This document shows positions 61,402 to 64,000 of a DNA stretch of 64,000 nt, in pieces (positions within the stretch are counted from its first letter, which is position 1; every line of letters begins with the position of its first letter). The stretch is taken from assembly GCA_015680685.1 (NCBI GenBank), contig MNCI01034978.1, positions 285,884 through 349,883 of the forward strand, given 5' to 3'. This DNA is from Gnetum montanum (taxonomy: Eukaryota > Streptophyta > Gnetopsida > Gnetales > Gnetaceae). A program made the position numbers and the translations under genes. The notes under the pieces are model-generated. The model was given only the letters and a program-made list of their open reading frames with translations. It was not told the origin of the DNA and made no database searches.

Positions 61402-62674
61402 ATGCTACTACTGCTTCTGAATCGGTCTTATATTTGTGTTGTTGCTGGGGGTTTTTGTAGTAATGTTCAGTGTTCACTAATCACTGCTACCCTTCATGAC
61501 AACTCAACTCTCAAATGGAAAACAAGCTGCCCTGTCAGAAGTGCTCAGTTGACTATAGGATCTTACCCAAGTACTGATAGTAATTACAGTGCCCATGGTC
61601 TTCATGTTCATAATGATACCATTGATGAGAAATTAAGGTTCATTGCAGTCTATGATGTTCTGAAATCCCAGATTTTGTATGATCCAGATGATGTTCAGTA
61701 CAGTGGAGAATCTCGGAAATGGGTGGAAAAGGTACACTCCTGCTTTGTTTGGGATGCGATTCCTTCGCTTTTCAATTCATTGCTTCAGAATTTGCTCTGG
61801 GTTGCATCACTGGGCTCTCTCTCCTTCAAAATTTGTTTTGTTTATTGAATATTTAAGGTAACTTTGTTTGGTAATACATTTTTTTTAAGGTTAGGAACCA
61901 TTGTGAATTGAATAGGAGAGATGATTTCAATCAGCAGTTTTGAGTCTTTTGACTATCATCGCTATACTGATTGTTCTTTTTAATTTATTTATAGTTTTAG
62001 TCTTCCTTTGATTTGACCTTTTTGTGATCATCTGGTTTTTTTCTGGTCTCCGGTGCATGCTGCTGGGGTAAAAAGATGCTGGATTACAGCGTGCCTAATT
62101 GTAATACCTTGCCCCAGTTTTATTTTTTCATATTTGGTATGCATGAGTCTGTTAAGCAATGACCTACTAGTTCTTAAAAAAAGAAATTTTTTTCTTTTTT
62201 TTTTGAACATTTATTGGAGAATCGTCCACCAATGGTTTTGGTAAAAAACCATAAACGGAATAATTTGTAAGTTGGAAATTATTGGTATGTGCCAAGTTCC
62301 CAGACAAATTTAATTCCTCTGGTTTATGTTGTACCAGGAAAGTAAAACAGAGGTCTTTCTGTAATCCATAGCTTTAAGATCTTAAAAGGTGGGAGGATAA
62401 TAGGAAATGAGTTTTTTTCTTCCATCAACGTTCACGTGGTGCATTGAATGGGTAAGTTCTCTATGTGATTATTAGATTTCCTAAATTTTCAATTTTCAAC
62501 CACTTTTAGTGCAACTACAATGACTTAAAAGAAAATCATTAAACTAAAAATTCTTCACCTTGAAGCATGTTTGATTTTTGATTTTGCAGCTTCAAGCATG
62601 TTGTCTGGTTCTGGATGACATCATGGGCAATTTCCAAACAAGACGGGGCAGCCTTATGGTTTAGATTATCTAAT
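61402..62674 (+). pseudogene. FPS: Farnesyl diphosphate synthase pseudogene, first three exons with introns
   Basis: FPPS condenses isopentenyl and dimethylallyl diphosphates to farnesyl diphosphate for sterols and sesquiterpenes. Exon 1 (to 61731) reads FIAVYDVLKSQILYDP and RKWVEK at a GT donor. An open N-terminal extension reaches back to an ATG at 61402 and could be a transit peptide or chance. Exon 2 (about 62318-62451) reads VVPGK, stop, NRGLSVIHSFKILKGG, FFLPSTFTWCIEW, then GTAAGT. Exon 3 (62590-62674) follows TTTTGCAG: LQACCLVLDDIM, then GN, QTRRG, and in shifted frames WFRLSN before GTAAGT. Defects: a stop and lost bases in exon 2, two single-base losses in exon 3, and the first Asp-rich motif DDIMD changed to DDIMG. 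Retained introns (586 and 138 bp) show DNA-level duplication rather than retroposition. Later exons are not clear. Confidence 0.85.
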
Positions 62675-64000
62675 GTAAGTCTCTATTACTGGCACTATTT
62701 TCTCATAACTTCTGTCACAATTAACTTCTGGTTTTAAACACAAATGTACTGCATTAGTTACCTATTATGAATATCAGACGGATGCTGTATTAATATAATG
62801 CAAGTTTTACCTAGTGCTCATCAATTTTTCATCCTTAGTGATATGGTAATGTTTAACTGCTAGTTTTCCTAATATCATTAAAAAAATGTCACTTAGAAAG
62901 AGGGCTACTAGACATATAATTAGACATATAATTACGTTGACGTAATTGCATATCAAATTGTGCTTAGGTGAATATCTTCATTACCAAATAAAAAGCAAAT
63001 AGTTAATGAAGGTTTGATTCCAACCATTGCCAATCTTAACTCCCTAAATGATTACCGGCAACTCTTTACACGGAAGAGTGTCTTCCTCAGAACACACGCT
63101 TTGTTCTCCAACACTTGTTAATGCAAATAGGATATTACAATAAGGCAATATCATCATTATCTGAGCCTTGCCCCAGTTACAAGAAGGCTAAGTTTAATAT
63201 TGAATTATCATGATTATTAATATTATATCCACAAATTCATATCTAAACCTAGCAATAATCTCTCAACAAGGGTAAGTAGGAATAGTACATAAAAAGGTTA
63301 GTATAATGGTGAAAAATATGGTTGTAACAGTAGGGCATTCAAGATCCAGATTAAATAGCTAATCCTGAGGAGGCTTGTGGAAAATAAATTAATGAACAAG
63401 GGATAAAGACAGCTGCAAATTAAAAGAGGATAAACTTGATAGATAAGTAAAATATTTTCTGGGATCAATCTTTATGCAGATGCAAACATTGATTTGCAGA
63501 GTAAGAATGAGTTCTCATCTTCTTAAAATTGGAATATGCAAAAAAAGTTCTGTTCAACAACATGGATGCATAGCATCCAGGTTATGTCTACTACAAGTAA
63601 TAGAAGACGAAAGACATGTTTTATTGTGGCATCATGCAATTGACATTTTTATAACGTAAATCAAATATTGCATGTAAAATTTCGTATGAATTATTTGATA
63701 TATTGATATTGTATCAAGACAATATTTTGAAAATGTATTCAAACTATATGAGTATTGGATACATTTAATAGACTTTGAAAATATGGATATTGAAATGTTT
63801 TATACAAATTGATAATTCTTATAGATCTGTTTGGGTTTATACAGAATAAAATTTCAGTTTCCGTTTCATATCTACAACAATATCAAATACTATAAGTTGT
63901 TCACGATTTCCTTTTATTTTGAAGGCATTACTACTAGAGTGTATGCTTCTAACTTCAAACAGAAATCAACGTGAATGTTCAATTTTTACAGTTTTCCTTA
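62675..64000. other. Sequence after the FPPS exons; one weak candidate further exon
   Basis: The next FPPS exon would encode the I.NDGI.LRNH region. At 63478-63660, after an acceptor-like TTTATGCAG, a degraded stretch with HLLKI...KK and a C-terminal DIFIT could be that exon, but the match is too weak to call. The rest is A+T-rich and featureless. Confidence 0.3.

Noticed and set aside
63478-63660. Possible fourth exon of the FPPS pseudogene
   Set aside because: An acceptor-like TTTATGCAG and fragments such as HLLKI...KK are suggestive, but the alignment needs several shifts and could be chance.

Overview
This is a plant nuclear intergenic window, A+T-rich and almost entirely made of old LTR retrotransposons. 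No intact protein-coding gene is visible. Evidence for a seed plant: Ty3/gypsy elements with Tat/Athila-type gag, protease and duplicated RNase H; a plant RTE-type LINE tail; and a decayed farnesyl diphosphate synthase (FPPS) with plant-type exon boundaries. Gene-poor DNA with deeply nested, heavily mutated elements would suit a large genome such as a gymnosperm, but nothing here fixes the taxon. Two long N gaps (23497-24290, 50907-51066) and single Ns at 40660 and 41756 interrupt the sequence.

Layout. 1-17551: one very old plus-strand Tat-like element (F) with both LTRs, gag, protease, RT, RNase H, second RNase H, integrase, 3' tandem repeats and a polypurine tract. Between protease and RT lies a minus-strand, intron-containing degenerate gene of unknown function, itself hit by a solo LTR (7604-8547). 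18358-44686: plus-strand element A, flanked by GTTAT. Its 5' LTR is split by minus-strand element B (18758-36227). B in turn holds a solo LTR, D (20936-21751, duplication GTGAC), and element C (25264-32356, duplication GGTTT). 45685-54110: minus-strand element E, flanked by GTAGT. 54773-55598: an eroded solo LTR. 55885-56700: LINE tail. 59183-59330: C-terminal Cys/His motif of another non-LTR element. 61402-62674: FPPS pseudogene.

The most interesting system is the family of A, B and E. All three share one plan: LTR, Athila-like primer site, a gag-like ORF1 with a variant zinc knuckle, a spacer holding a cluster of GATATC palindromes followed (in A and E) by a TATA box, then ORF2, polypurine tract, LTR. 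ORF2 replaces pol. It has an N-terminal region resembling the plant transposon-protein domain I know as Transposase_32 (PF20167), followed by a conserved block and long coiled coils. No RT, RNase H or integrase is visible, so these look non-autonomous. The GATATC-plus-TATA block before ORF2 has the same architecture as the U3 promoter of the family's LTRs, suggesting a second internal promoter. Element C is a sister lineage carrying gag and an Athila-type protease but neither ORF2 nor pol.

All homology calls were made by eye from translated sequence; no database search was run.
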